Origin: Dehalococcoidia bacterium
GTDB lineage: Bacteria; Chloroflexota; Dehalococcoidia; Bin125
Length of the DNA: 64,000 nucleotides
Reading direction: 5' to 3'
Assembly (NCBI GenBank): GCA_022826965.1
Contig: JAJDTU010000005.1
Span: forward strand, 496,001-560,000
The translations under genes and the position numbers were made by a program. Below, one piece after another: positions 30,757-41,809 of this stretch (positions are counted from its first letter, which is position 1; the number at the start of each line of letters is the position of its first letter). The notes under the pieces were generated by a model that saw nothing but the letters and a program-made list of their open reading frames with translations, made no database searches and had not been told where the DNA came from.

Positions 30757-33387
30757 ATGGCCAGAAGAACGGCTAACCGGCCGGCGCTGCCCGACAGGGT
30801 TTCGCTCTGGATGGCGTCCAACAAGCGCCTGATGCTGGGCGTGCTGATCGCCGCTGCCGCGACAGTGTTCGCGGTCTGGGTGACAATGCCGTCGCTGCCG
30901 TTTGAGGCGGAGCGCGAAGTCGTCGTGCACTGGCTCGGCGGCGGCGCGTACCTGCTCGCCGCCGTCGCAGCGGTGTCGGGCGTCATGCTCGCGGCCGAGC
31001 GAGCCCGACAGACGGTGCGCCAGGATCGTCGATTGATTCGGCAGAGCGTTGGACTGGTCGTGGCTGCGGTCGCGCTCTGGGGCGTTGCCGGAGCGTTTTC
31101 GCCTCAGGCATCGCTGGGTGGGACTTCACTCTCGGAGTATGGAGCCGGCGGCCGTCTTGGCGGCTGGTTGGACTCGCCGCTTGGCTGGGTGTTCATCACG
31201 ATCGGGCTGGCCGGCTCGTTCGCCTTGCTCTGGCCCTCGGCCGCTCGGGTGATCCTGCGATCGGCCGCGCACGGTGTGCGGGACGGTCTTCGCGCCCTGG
31301 GTCGGGAGTTCCGCGACAAGGGTCCGCGCGCGCTGGGGACGATCGGGCGCGGTCTGTGGAGCGGGTTCGTCGGGCTCCTGCTCATGCTGTGGCGGCTGGT
31401 CGCGTGGTGCGGCCGCGAGCTGCGGCTGGCAGTCATCGTGATCCGCGATCAGTGGCGCGAGGCGCGGCACGGGCAACCGGCGTCGCTGAATCGGCCAACG
31501 CCTGGAGCGCGGCCAGCGCCGGTCATTCCTACCGCGTCGCCATCGGACGCCGAGCCGGCCTGGCCCTCGATGAGCGAGACGACCGTGCCGGAGACTGAGG
31601 CAGTCGCCGCTCCGGCGGCGCCGGCCGCACCGGTCACGCGCAGATCGTCGTCGGTGAAATCGACGCTGAGGACGCTTGATCGGACCGCTGCGGATGGTTG
31701 GCGGCTGCCGCCGATTGAGCTGCTGGACGAAGATCCGGCGGTGACGCTGCGTACGGGGGCTGAGGATCAGGCGCGAGTCATCGTCGAGACGCTGGCGTCG
31801 TTCGGGGTGGACGCGACGATTACGCAGATCAACGAGGGTCCGGCGATTACGCAGTTCGGCGTCGAACCGGGCTGGGAGGTCAAGACGCGGCTGACGCCGG
31901 CCAAGGACCCTGCGGGCGCGCCGGTCCTGGATGAGCACGGTCAGCAGGTCATGCGGGCGGAAGAGGTATCGCGGACCAGAGTGCGGGTCAACCGGATTAC
32001 GCGCCTGGCAGACGACCTGGCGTTGGCCCTGGCGGCGCCGTCGATCCGGATCGAGGCGCCGGTGCCGGGTCAGCCGATCGTCGGTGTGGAGGTACCCAAC
32101 GCCGATACGCGGATCGTGGCGCTGCGCGGACTGATCGAATCGGACGCGTTTGCCGCGATGGCGGCCAAGGGCGGGCTGCCGATCGCGCTTGGTCGGGACG
32201 TGACCGGGAATCCCGTGATCGCCGACCTGACGGCGATGCCGCACGTGCTGATCGCCGGCGCGACGGGCTCGGGCAAGTCGGTCTGCATCAACACGATCAT
32301 CTCGTCACTGCTGATGCAGAAGTCGCCGGAGGAAGTGCGCCTGATCCTGGTCGACCCGAAGCGGGTGGAACTGAGCAACTACGGCTCAGCGCCGCACCTG
32401 GCGTTCTCGCACGTGGTCACGGAGCCGGACGAGGTGGTCTCGGTGCTCGGCGTGGTGGTCGCCGAGATGGACCGACGCTATCGGTTGTTGGAAGAGCACC
32501 AGGCGCGCAACATCGTCGCCTACAACTCCCTGGCGTCGACGACCAAACCGATGCCGTACTGGGTCGTGGTACTGGACGAACTGGCCGACATGATGATGGC
32601 CGCCTCGGCAGACGTGGAGGGCCAGCTGGTCCGGCTGGCGCAACTCGCGCGCGCTGTGGGGATTCACCTCGTGATCGCGACGCAGAGGCCGTCGGTCGAC
32701 ATTGTGACCGGGCTGATCAAGGCGAATTTCCCGACGCGGATCGCGTTTGCGACGACATCGCAGACGGATGCTCGCGTGATTCTCGACCGCGCCGGGGCGG
32801 AGAAGTTGATGGGTCGCGGCGACATGCTGTACATGTCATCCGATTCGATCAAGCCGCGCCGCGTCCAGGGCGCGTTCGTGTCGGACGCGGAGATCGAGCG
32901 GCTATTGGAGTCGTGGAGCCGCCCGGGCCAGGCGGCCGGCGAACGGGGTTCGCTCGACGAGATGCTCGAGGAGCTGTCGGGCGAGTCGCCATCTGCGGCC
33001 GTCGAAGCCGAGGCGCGCGCGGCTCAGGCCGAACTGAACACGCTGACCAACACACTGGAGTCTGCGCTCGAAACCGGCGAGCGAGAGGAACCGCCGGACA
33101 TCGTGACCGAATCGGCGCCCTCGCATCCGGGGCAGGCGCGGCCGGATGGCTCTCGCGTTCCAGCGGGGAGCAGCGAGCCGCAGTCGTCGGATAGCCGCCT
33201 GGCGGAAGCGACCGAGCTGGCCAAAGAGTACGAGCGGGTGTCGGCCCAGCTCTTGCAGCGGCGGATGCGGATTGGCCGTCCGCGGGCCGAGCGGCTGATT
33301 GAACAACTGGCGGAAGCGGGAGTGATCGAACAGTTGGACGGCGAGCGCTCGCGACGAGTGCTGGTCCGCTCCGAGCGGAACGGCTAG
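30757..33387 (+). CDS. ftsK: FtsK/SpoIIIE DNA translocase
   Basis: The 876-residue protein pumps chromosome DNA through the division septum. It has four N-terminal membrane helices (near residues 24-42, 52-72, 88-106 and 145-163), a proline/alanine linker (to about 305), and the motor: beta domain IRIEAPVPGQPIVGVEVPN, Walker A AGATGSGKSVCINT near 507, Walker B PYWVVVLDELADMM and VHLVIATQRP-type motif. After an acidic linker (about 740-820) the winged-helix gamma domain VSAQLLQRRMRIGRPRAERL binds KOPS-like sites. Its stop is 4 bp from the convergent cyclase stop. Confidence 0.95.
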   Translation: MARRTANRPALPDRVSLWMASNKRLMLGVLIAAAATVFAVWVTMPSLPFEAEREVVVHWLGGGAYLLAAVAAVSGVMLAAERARQTVRQDRRLIRQSVGLVVAAVALWGVAGAFSPQASLGGTSLSEYGAGGRLGGWLDSPLGWVFITIGLAGSFALLWPSAARVILRSAAHGVRDGLRALGREFRDKGPRALGTIGRGLWSGFVGLLLMLWRLVAWCGRELRLAVIVIRDQWREARHGQPASLNRPTPGARPAPVIPTASPSDAEPAWPSMSETTVPETEAVAAPAAPAAPVTRRSSSVKSTLRTLDRTAADGWRLPPIELLDEDPAVTLRTGAEDQARVIVETLASFGVDATITQINEGPAITQFGVEPGWEVKTRLTPAKDPAGAPVLDEHGQQVMRAEEVSRTRVRVNRITRLADDLALALAAPSIRIEAPVPGQPIVGVEVPNADTRIVALRGLIESDAFAAMAAKGGLPIALGRDVTGNPVIADLTAMPHVLIAGATGSGKSVCINTIISSLLMQKSPEEVRLILVDPKRVELSNYGSAPHLAFSHVVTEPDEVVSVLGVVVAEMDRRYRLLEEHQARNIVAYNSLASTTKPMPYWVVVLDELADMMMAASADVEGQLVRLAQLARAVGIHLVIATQRPSVDIVTGLIKANFPTRIAFATTSQTDARVILDRAGAEKLMGRGDMLYMSSDSIKPRRVQGAFVSDAEIERLLESWSRPGQAAGERGSLDEMLEELSGESPSAAVEAEARAAQAELNTLTNTLESALETGEREEPPDIVTESAPSHPGQARPDGSRVPAGSSEPQSSDSRLAEATELAKEYERVSAQLLQRRMRIGRPRAERLIEQLAEAGVIEQLDGERSRRVLVRSERNG

Positions 33388-33391
33388 GCCG

Positions 33392-34222
33392 CTACGCGTC
33401 AACCGGGGCGGTCTCCGGTTCGCTGAGGACAGCGTCCAGGGCATCGGTCAACTGGTCGGAGGTTCGCGGTTGACGGTCGGAGCGAAGGCCGCTGCGTTCG
33501 GCTTCCCAGGCGAAGAACTCGGGCCAGCGGAACAGGTACATGCGCTCGCGGCGGTCCAGGCCGCGGATTCTTCGCGCGCCCATGTCGCTCCAGAACTCGG
33601 GTCGGATTTGGCCTCCGACATTGTCCTTCAGCGCTTGCGAGACGACGATCGATCCGCCGCGGCCCTTGGACATGATCCTGGCAGCCATGTTGACGGTTCG
33701 TCCGAGGATGTCGCCGCCGGGTCGCAGGATGACGTCGCCGCGATGGACGCCCATGCGCAGACTGACCGGCCAGGCGGCGCCGCGCAGGTCGGCGAGGCTT
33801 GAGACCTGCTCCTGCACGTGGGCTGCGCAGCGCAGGGCCTGCATGGCGTCTGCGAAGACGATCAGGAATCCGTCGCCGGTGAGTTTGACCTCGAAGCCGG
33901 CGTGGCGGTGCAGCTCTTCGCGGACGATCTCGTTGTGCTCATCGATGATCATCTCCCACTGCAGGTCGCCGAGCCGTTCGGTGAGATGCGTGGAGTCCTC
34001 GATGTCGGTGAAGAGCACAGTGGCAGCCTCGCCCTGCTGCGGGAGGAGAGAGGCGGTGACGGCGCGTCCACAGTTCGGGCAGAACGACGAGCCGGGCGGT
34101 GGTTTCTCGCCGCAAAACGCGCAGGCGCGGACTTCCTCGCCGTCGGGACGACCACCCAACCAAGAGGGCGGCGCGTCGACATTGGCGCGTCGCCAGAGTT
34201 CGCGTTCGGGTTCCTCTGCCAC
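33392..34222 (-). CDS. Class III nucleotide cyclase with N-terminal zinc ribbon
   Basis: About 276 residues. A small zinc ribbon (Cys34, 37, 48 and 51: ACAFCGEK ... SFCPNCGR) precedes a class III cyclase domain. Catalytic residues are present: metal-binding Asp73 in VLFTDIEDSTHL and Asp117 in KLTGDGFLIVF, the adenine-selecting Lys113, and Asn178/Arg182 in GRTVNMAARIM, so it is probably an active adenylate cyclase. GTG 34222 was chosen because GGGAG lies 9 nt before it; the longer frame to 34354 crosses a hairpin (34237-34262) and adds unrelated residues. No CRP-like regulator is nearby. Confidence 0.88.
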   Translation of the reverse strand: MAEEPERELWRRANVDAPPSWLGGRPDGEEVRACAFCGEKPPPGSSFCPNCGRAVTASLLPQQGEAATVLFTDIEDSTHLTERLGDLQWEMIIDEHNEIVREELHRHAGFEVKLTGDGFLIVFADAMQALRCAAHVQEQVSSLADLRGAAWPVSLRMGVHRGDVILRPGGDILGRTVNMAARIMSKGRGGSIVVSQALKDNVGGQIRPEFWSDMGARRIRGLDRRERMYLFRWPEFFAWEAERSGLRSDRQPRTSDQLTDALDAVLSEPETAPVDA

Positions 34223-34236
34223 CTGTTCACACTCCC

Positions 34237-34262
34237 GGCGCGCCCGCCACGGCAGGCGCGCC
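34237..34262. repeat. GC hairpin in the cyclase leader
   Basis: Perfect arms GGCGCGCC at 34237-34244 and 34255-34262, with inner pairing GCC/GGC, lie 15-40 bp upstream of the chosen cyclase start. It could be a leader hairpin or a terminator for uvrB. Confidence 0.45.
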
Positions 34263-34367
34263 AGATGATAACAGCGCGGGCGCATGCGTGTCGGGCTGCG
34301 GCGTGGGGTTGACGGTATCAAGTTGAGGCCAGCGCGGCAAAAAGCGAGCCTCACCAGATAGCGGCGG

Positions 34368-36509
<2,142 letters not shown>

Positions 36510-36516
36510 GAGCAAG

Positions 36517-36522
36517 AGCTTA
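36517..36522 (-). promoter_or_regulatory. Candidate -10 hexamer TAAGCT of uvrB
   Basis: On the minus strand TAAGCT ends 7 nt before ATG 36509, with no Shine-Dalgarno sequence. No clear LexA-type GAAC-N4-GTTC palindrome is seen next to it. Confidence 0.45.
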
Positions 36523-36970
36523 GCGAGATAGTCGGCTTTGGGGCGGCGATGTATCTCGAGTTGGGGTGGTGGCTCGGGTTTTCGGGGGAAATTCTCTCCA
36601 GGCTTGCCGAGTCAACGATCTTCAGTGTTTTACGGGGGATCGTGACGGCCGGGTGGACAGTTTTGTGTAGTTTTGTGCGGGTTTTATCGGTGTTTTGCGG
36701 TCTCGGTACGTTCGATTTTGTTCGGTCTTGTTCGGGTTTGTGCGGGTTTGGGCGATCCTGTGTGGAGAAGGACGGTCTAGTTCGGTTGGGTTTGGGAGTA
36801 TTTTGTTGGTGGATGGGCGTCACGTTGGTTGACGTTTCGGTCGGGTTGAGGAGCGCTGCGGAGATCATACATGGACATGCGTTCTAATGGTTGGGGTGGG
36901 GAGTGGCGTGGGTTACATGGACGGAGGCGCTGAGTTCTGGTGGGATGTGAGTGCGATGCTGGGCGGGGAG

Positions 36971-37020
36971 CCCCCCTCTGCCTGCGGCATCTCCCCCCGC
37001 TTGCGCGGGGGGAGAGGGGG
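36971..37020. repeat. Interspersed GC-hairpin repeat upstream of uvrB
   Basis: This copy begins CCCCCCTCTGCCTGCGGCAT and has 10-bp arms CTCCCCCCGC (36991-37000) and GCGGGGGGAG (37005-37014), followed by AGGGGG. It differs from the copy inside murE at only a few positions. Confidence 0.85.
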
Positions 37021-37088
37021 AACCGGAATGGCATTTGCCCTCGTCTGACGGCGGAGGGAGAGGGAACCGGAGGGAGTGGTCGAGGGTT

Positions 37089-37742
37089 CTAGGGGGAGGT
37101 GCCGATGTGTTCGAGGACGGATCGGAGGAGGGATTCGGTGGAGTCGGGTGGGGGGATGTCGGGGGCGCTGAGGATAGCGGCGATCCAGCGGTCGGCGTCG
37201 CGGCGGGTGTAGCCGAGTCCGACGAGGGCTTCGGCGGTGTCGTCCGCGACTTCGTCAGTCGGGCGAAGCGGTCGGCGTGAGCGTGCGTCGAAGCCTTCGT
37301 CGACGAGCAGGGCTTCCTCGACGACTTTGCCTTTGAGGTCGGCGATGATGCGGTCGGCCTGACGAGCGCCGATGCCGGGGAGCTGGGTGAGCGTGCGCCG
37401 GTCCTCGGCCTCGATCGCCTGGGCGATGGTCGAGACCGAGGCGGCCAGGGCCTGCTGGGCCTTGGCGACGCCCATCTGCGGTACGCCGATGAGCTTGCGG
37501 AAGAAATCGCGCTCGATCGGGCGCAGGAAACCGATCAGGACGGGGACGGGCGCGCGGTCGGGCACGTGGTAGTGGGTGAAGAGGTCGAGCACGTCGGGCC
37601 GCTTGTTCTCCAGCGCCAGCCAGACGGCGGTCGGCAGCAACACCTCGTAGACCAATCCGCCGGCTTCCGAACCGGTGTCGATCTCGACGCTCTGCCGGTC
37701 CTCGTGCCAGTCGACGGCGCGACCGCGGATGCGCGAGATCAC
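37089..37742 (-). CDS. ruvA: Holliday junction branch migration protein RuvA
   Basis: The 217-residue protein has an N-terminal OB fold (IRGRAVDWHEDRQSVEID, THYHVPDRAPVPVLIGFL), two helix-hairpin-helix motifs (LIGVPQMGVAKAQQAL and LTQLPGIGARQADRIIADLK) and a C-terminal RuvB-contact domain (AEALVGLGYTRRDADRWI). GTG 37742 follows GGAGG by 4 nt and overlaps the ruvC stop as GTGA. The usual partner ruvB is not in this window. Confidence 0.93.
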   Translation of the reverse strand: MISRIRGRAVDWHEDRQSVEIDTGSEAGGLVYEVLLPTAVWLALENKRPDVLDLFTHYHVPDRAPVPVLIGFLRPIERDFFRKLIGVPQMGVAKAQQALAASVSTIAQAIEAEDRRTLTQLPGIGARQADRIIADLKGKVVEEALLVDEGFDARSRRPLRPTDEVADDTAEALVGLGYTRRDADRWIAAILSAPDIPPPDSTESLLRSVLEHIGTSP

Positions 37743-38233
37743 GTGACCTCCACTCGCGAATCGAGCGGGGCCATGAGGTGGTGGCAGAAGGCGACGGCGA
37801 GGGCGTCGGCGGCGTCGGCGGGGGCGTCGAGTTGGGCGAGGCCGAGCCGGGTCATGAGCGCCTGCTTGACGGCGGGCTTGTCGGCGGAGCCCAGTCCTGC
37901 GACGGCTTCCTTGACCTGTCTCGGCGGATACTCATGCACGGGGACGCCAGCGGCGGCGGCGGCGATCATCGCGGCCGCCTGAGCCTGACCGAGAGTGATG
38001 GCGGTGCGGACGTTGCGGTGATTGAAGGGGCGCTCGATCGCGACGGAGTCAGGCCGGTGGCCCTCGACCAGTTCGTGGACACGCCGATTGATGATGTTCA
38101 GCCGCTCGGAGAGCGGCCCGTCGGCCGGGCGTATTGTTCCCCAGCGCAGGTTCGCTCTGCCGTCGGAGGCGATCTCGAGCAGGCCCCAGCCGGTCGCGTT
38201 GAGGCCGGGGTCGATGCCGAGGATGCGAGCCAT
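37739..38233 (-). CDS. ruvC: Holliday junction resolvase RuvC
   Basis: The 164-residue nuclease cleaves four-way junctions. The acidic active site is complete: Asp8 in ILGIDPGLNATGWG, Glu in SVAIERPFNHRNVRTAITLG, and the Asp pair in DAPADAADALAVAFCH. KEAVAGLGSADKPAVKQAL is also typical. It overlaps ruvA by 4 bp. It starts 9 bp after the yebC stop, where TAGACT could act as an internal -10, although its first three bases are the yebC stop codon. Confidence 0.95.
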   Translation of the reverse strand: MARILGIDPGLNATGWGLLEIASDGRANLRWGTIRPADGPLSERLNIINRRVHELVEGHRPDSVAIERPFNHRNVRTAITLGQAQAAAMIAAAAAGVPVHEYPPRQVKEAVAGLGSADKPAVKQALMTRLGLAQLDAPADAADALAVAFCHHLMAPLDSRVEVT

Positions 38234-38239
38234 GCCGCG

Positions 38240-38245
38240 AGTCTA
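38240..38245 (-). promoter_or_regulatory. Possible -10 hexamer TAGACT before ruvC
   Basis: TAGACT on the minus strand ends 6 nt before ATG 38233, matching the leaderless pattern. The TAG is also the yebC stop codon, so it may be coincidence within an operon. Confidence 0.3.
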
Positions 38246-38989
38246 GGCCTCGACGAGCGCGGCGTCGGGGAAGTCGGCGTTGGTGAAGACTCGCTGGACG
38301 TCATCGAGATCTTCGAGCGAGTCGATCAGGCGCATGAGCTTGCCGGCCTGGTCGGTGTCGACCGGGACGGTGTTGGTCGCTCGCATGACGACTTCGGCAG
38401 AAGCGATCGGCGCGCCGGCTTCTTCCACCGCGCTGCGGGCGGTCTCCAGGTCCGCCGGCGCCGTGATGACTTCAACCAGTCCTTCGTCGATGTCTACATC
38501 CTCCGCGCCGCCGTCGATGGCGGCCAGCATGATTTCGTCGGGATCGAGCTGCTCGTCGACATCGACCGCGATCACGCCCTTCTGCTCGAACAGCCAGGCG
38601 ACCGCGCCCGACTCGGCGATGCCGGTGCCGGCGCGAGTCAGAGTGGCGCGGACCTCGGAGACGGTGCGGTTGCGGTTGTCGGTGAGGGAATCGATCAGCA
38701 GCGCCGCGCCGCCGGGCCCGTAGGCCTCGTAACGGATTTCTTCGAGCTGCGATCCGTCGGCGCCGCCGGAGGCGCGTTCGATGGCGCGTTGGATGTTGGC
38801 ATTGGGCATGTTGGAAGCGCGGGCGCGCTCGACAGCCAGACGCAGCGCCGAGTTTTCCTCAGGCTTCGGTCCGCCGGCACGGACGGCCACGGCGATCTCG
38901 CGTCCGAGCTTGGTGAAGAGTTGGCCGCGCTTGGCGTCGGTGACGCCCTTCTTGCGCTTGATCTGCGCCCATTTGGAATGGCCGGCCAT
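38243..38989 (-). CDS. yebC: YebC/PmpR family translation or transcription factor
   Basis: The 248-residue product begins MAGHSKWAQIKRKKGVTDAK, the family signature, and keeps GREIAVAVRAGGPKPEENSAL, IERASGG and RYEAYGPGGAALLID. YebC proteins are now known to help ribosomes through proline stretches and were earlier described as DNA-binding regulators. AGGAG lies about 9 nt before ATG 38989. The gene lies next to ruvC and ruvA, as in many bacteria. Confidence 0.95.
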   Translation of the reverse strand: MAGHSKWAQIKRKKGVTDAKRGQLFTKLGREIAVAVRAGGPKPEENSALRLAVERARASNMPNANIQRAIERASGGADGSQLEEIRYEAYGPGGAALLIDSLTDNRNRTVSEVRATLTRAGTGIAESGAVAWLFEQKGVIAVDVDEQLDPDEIMLAAIDGGAEDVDIDEGLVEVITAPADLETARSAVEEAGAPIASAEVVMRATNTVPVDTDQAGKLMRLIDSLEDLDDVQRVFTNADFPDAALVEA

Positions 38990-39030
38990 GCCCGAACTCC
39001 TGTGCGAACGAGCCTATCGAGGTGGGAAGG

Positions 39031-39819
39031 TCAGTCTATCGCGCCATCGAGCAGCGCGTCGGCGTCGCCGAGGATGGCGGCCGCGTCAGCAAGTTTCTCG
39101 TGGAACGTGAGGTCGTTGTGCAGGGGTGTGACCGTGACCGAGCCTTCGATGATGGCGGCGACGTCGGTGCCGGGGGCGACCTGGGCGTCGGGCCGCAAGA
39201 CGAGCTGACGATGGGTCGCGCCGTGCTCGTCGATCTGGTCGATCACCCTCGATGGCGAGAGGTCGGCGACAGGGGCGACGCGAATGCCGTTGAACTCCGA
39301 AAGCGGCAGATCGGGCGCGTTGACGTTAAGGAACTGGATCTGTCCGCTCTCAAGCAGGCGGCGGGCGATACGCGCGGCGACGATCGCTGCGTCGCGGAGA
39401 TGCTCTTCGTCGAATGACCACAATGAAGCGGCGACGCTGGGCAGGTTGCGCAGGTAGCCCTGCATGGCGGCCATGACGGTGCCTGAGTGGAGGATGTCGC
39501 GACCGACGTTGGGTCCGGGATTGACGCCGGAGACGATCATGTCGATGTGGCGCGGGGCGAGATGGCGAATGCCGTGGAGGACCGCGTCGGTCGGGGTGCC
39601 GTTGACCTGGAAGGCGTCGACGCCGTCGAGTTGAGAGTGGGCGCGCTCGGCCTCGAGATCCTGACGCAGGGTGAAGGCGGCGGACATGCCGGACTGGTTG
39701 AAGGCTGGGGCGACGACGAGGACGTCGGCGAAGTCGAGAACGGCCTCGGCCAGATGCCAGAGGCCCGGGGCTTCGATGCCGTCGTCGTTGGTGGCCAGGA
39801 CCAGCGGTCGCTCAGTCAT
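39031..39819 (-). CDS. surE: 5'/3'-nucleotidase SurE
   Basis: The 262-residue phosphatase dephosphorylates nucleoside monophosphates. The metal site LATNDDGIEAPGL at the N-terminus, VVAPAFNQSGMSAAFTLRQ, PTDAVLHGIRHL and IVSGVNPGPNVGRDILHSGTV split over the core are diagnostic. TACGCT lies 6 nt before ATG 39819. It lies 12 bp downstream of the P1-peptidase stop. Confidence 0.94.
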   Translation of the reverse strand: MTERPLVLATNDDGIEAPGLWHLAEAVLDFADVLVVAPAFNQSGMSAAFTLRQDLEAERAHSQLDGVDAFQVNGTPTDAVLHGIRHLAPRHIDMIVSGVNPGPNVGRDILHSGTVMAAMQGYLRNLPSVAASLWSFDEEHLRDAAIVAARIARRLLESGQIQFLNVNAPDLPLSEFNGIRVAPVADLSPSRVIDQIDEHGATHRQLVLRPDAQVAPGTDVAAIIEGSVTVTPLHNDLTFHEKLADAAAILGDADALLDGAID

Positions 39820-39825
39820 GGCGGG

Positions 39826-39831
39826 AGCGTA
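39826..39831 (-). promoter_or_regulatory. Candidate -10 hexamer TACGCT before surE
   Basis: On the minus strand TACGCT ends 6 nt before ATG 39819 and directly follows the TGA of the preceding peptidase gene. It fits an internal leaderless promoter. Confidence 0.4.
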
Positions 39832-40887
39832 TCAGGCGCTCTGACGGCGACGGGAGGCTCGCCAGTCGGAGACCGAGGGGACGCCGGCCAGGGACCCGGC
39901 CTCTCGGACGCTGCGCAGGGTTGCTGCGGCGACGGCTTCGGCGGCCATGGCGCCCGTGAGCGTGAGCATCGCCGGCAGGCCTGTGACATCGATTTCGCCG
40001 GTGGCGAGGGTGAAGATGGTGTCGCCGTCGCCGGGGGTGAAGACCGGATTAATCGTCCGCGCGAGGCCGGCCGAGCCCATGATTGAGACTCGCTTCGCTG
40101 TCCCCTTGTGCAGTTTGGCGTTGGTCGCGATCACTGCGAGCGTGGTGTTGGCGCCGGCGTCGTCGCCGCTGAAGTTCGGGCGCGATTGCTGCAGTTCCTC
40201 GTACTCGGCGACCGATCGGTTGAGCAGCGCTTCGCTGGATCGCCGCATCTCGCCCGAGTGTTCAGCTCTGGGGCCGGCCACCAGCGCTCCACTGGCCGGA
40301 TCGATGATGTCTCCGACCGAGTTGGTCGCGACCAGCGCGCCGACGATCAGCCCTGATTCGTGCACGAGGGAGGCCGAACCGACGCCGCCTTTGATCAGCG
40401 TCTGCGGACGGCCGGTCTTGGCGACGGTACAGCCGGTTCCGACGCCGACGGAGCCTTGCTCGACCGGTCCGTCGGCCGTCGAGGCGGCCGCTTCATGGCC
40501 GTTGTCCGAGGTCGGATGCACCGGGCTGCCGATGGGGAGATCGAATACGACCGCGCCCATCAGGATCGGCAGCGGCTGTTGCTCGGGCAGAAGCGGCAGG
40601 CCGACGCCCGCTTCCTGCAAGTAGCGGCGCACGCCGGCGGCGGCGTCCAGGCCGAGCACGCTGCCGCCGGTGAGCAATACCGCGTGGACGTCCTGGATCG
40701 CGTTTTCGGCGACGGCGAGGTCGGTGTCGAGCGTTCCCGGCGCGCCGCCGGGCTGGAAGACGCCCGGCCGCGCGCCGGCGCGGGCCAGGACGACCGTGCA
40801 GCCGGTCGCGTTGTCGAGGTCGGTGTAGTGGCCGACCTCGATGCCGGGTACGTCGGTGATGGCGTCGTGCGGTCCTGACTCAGTCAT
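39832..40887 (-). CDS. P1 family (DmpA/BapA-like) aminopeptidase
   Basis: A 351-residue Ntn-fold peptidase of family S58, which self-cleaves into two chains. Motifs are ITDVPGIEVGHYTD at the N-terminus, LTGGSVLGLDAAAGVRRYL, GTGCTVAK, GALVATNSVGDI, and ANTTLAVIATNAKLHK around the expected autoproteolysis site (about residue 240), then GDGDTIFTLATGE. Relatives cleave N-terminal residues from amides or beta-peptides. ATG 40887 overlaps the nitrilase stop by 8 bp, so both are coexpressed. The substrate is unknown. Confidence 0.9.
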   Translation of the reverse strand: MTESGPHDAITDVPGIEVGHYTDLDNATGCTVVLARAGARPGVFQPGGAPGTLDTDLAVAENAIQDVHAVLLTGGSVLGLDAAAGVRRYLQEAGVGLPLLPEQQPLPILMGAVVFDLPIGSPVHPTSDNGHEAAASTADGPVEQGSVGVGTGCTVAKTGRPQTLIKGGVGSASLVHESGLIVGALVATNSVGDIIDPASGALVAGPRAEHSGEMRRSSEALLNRSVAEYEELQQSRPNFSGDDAGANTTLAVIATNAKLHKGTAKRVSIMGSAGLARTINPVFTPGDGDTIFTLATGEIDVTGLPAMLTLTGAMAAEAVAAATLRSVREAGSLAGVPSVSDWRASRRRQSA

Positions 40888-41797
40888 CGATCACGAGGGG
40901 CGGTTTGGGTCGCTTGTCCCAGTGCAGCTGGAACACGTCGGGCCGGGCGTAGTGACCGGCGGAGTCGACCCAGCGCTTGGATTCGATCGTGTTCTCCAGC
41001 TCGATCTCGGCGTAGATGATGGTCTCTTCGTCCGTGACCGGTTCGACCAGGTACTTGCCGCCCGGCGCGATGATCGCGGAACCGCCGCCTGCGTGCCAGA
41101 AGGGCTCCTCTCCCAAAGGCGTGCCGGCCGGCAGCAGTTCGGGCGACATGGTCTCGCGGGCGACGATCACGTAGCAGGCGTTCTCGTAGGCCAGATGTCG
41201 GGTGGCGGCGTCGATGACGGGGTGGAGTTGCTCCCAGCCGGGCCAGACCGAGGCGTGAACCTGGATGCCGAGCGTCGCGAGCGCGTAGCGGGCCGGCGCC
41301 ATCTGGTGCTCGTAGCAGATCAGCCCGCCGAGGCGGCCGACCTCGGTGTCGTAGACATCGAGGTCCGAACCGTCGCCGTAGCCCCAGATGAGGCGTTCGG
41401 TGAGGGTTGGCACGAGCTTGCGATGCTTGCCCAGCAGCGAGCCATCGGGAGCGATGTAGGCGAGCGTGTTGTAGATCGTGCCGGCGTGCGGCTCGCGTTC
41501 GTTCACGCCGATCACCACGTGGGCCTGGGCCTCGGCGGCTGCTTCCGTGATTCGTCGCCACTCCGGGCCGGGGATGGCGATGCTGTTCTCGAAGGTGCGC
41601 TGGTAGAGCGCCGAGAAGGCCTGCCGGTTGGTCGACTGGCCGTGGTAGTACGGGTATGACGGAATCCAGGTCTCGGGAAAGACGATTAGGCCGGCGCCCT
41701 CGCGGCCTGCCTCTTCGATCGCCGCGACGGCGTTGTCGACGCCGTGCTCAAGGGTCAGCCCGGGCGAACGCTGGACGGCTGCGGCGAGATACGGCAT
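40880..41797 (-). CDS. Carbon-nitrogen hydrolase, nitrilase branch
   Basis: The 305-residue enzyme has the Glu-Lys-Cys triad: Glu in LIVFPETWIPSYPYYHG, Lys in GKHRKLVPTLTERLIWGYGDG and Cys in GGLICYEHQMAPARY. RLIWGYGDGSDL and the overall length place it with true nitrilases rather than amidases such as omega-amidase. It probably converts an organic nitrile to acid and ammonia. The downstream P1-peptidase gene overlaps it, and an SDR gene precedes it by 12 bp. The three may form one small catabolic operon. Confidence 0.9.
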   Translation of the reverse strand: MPYLAAAVQRSPGLTLEHGVDNAVAAIEEAGREGAGLIVFPETWIPSYPYYHGQSTNRQAFSALYQRTFENSIAIPGPEWRRITEAAAEAQAHVVIGVNEREPHAGTIYNTLAYIAPDGSLLGKHRKLVPTLTERLIWGYGDGSDLDVYDTEVGRLGGLICYEHQMAPARYALATLGIQVHASVWPGWEQLHPVIDAATRHLAYENACYVIVARETMSPELLPAGTPLGEEPFWHAGGGSAIIAPGGKYLVEPVTDEETIIYAEIELENTIESKRWVDSAGHYARPDVFQLHWDKRPKPPLVIDD

Positions 41798-41809
41798 CGT
41801 TAATACGTT

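Larger units (their letters stand above)
36510..37088. other. G/T-biased intergenic region without a convincing gene
   Basis: The 579 bp between uvrB and ruvA are unusually G+T rich on the plus strand: in 36661-36780 about 94 of 120 bases are G or T. The 13-mer TTTGTGCGGGTTT occurs twice (36672-36684 and 36737-36749), and TTGTTCGG twice nearby. Short open frames here (for example 36506-36868 minus) follow the base bias and look non-coding. The right end carries a GC-hairpin repeat at 36971-37020. It may hold the uvrB control region or a small RNA. Confidence 0.5.
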
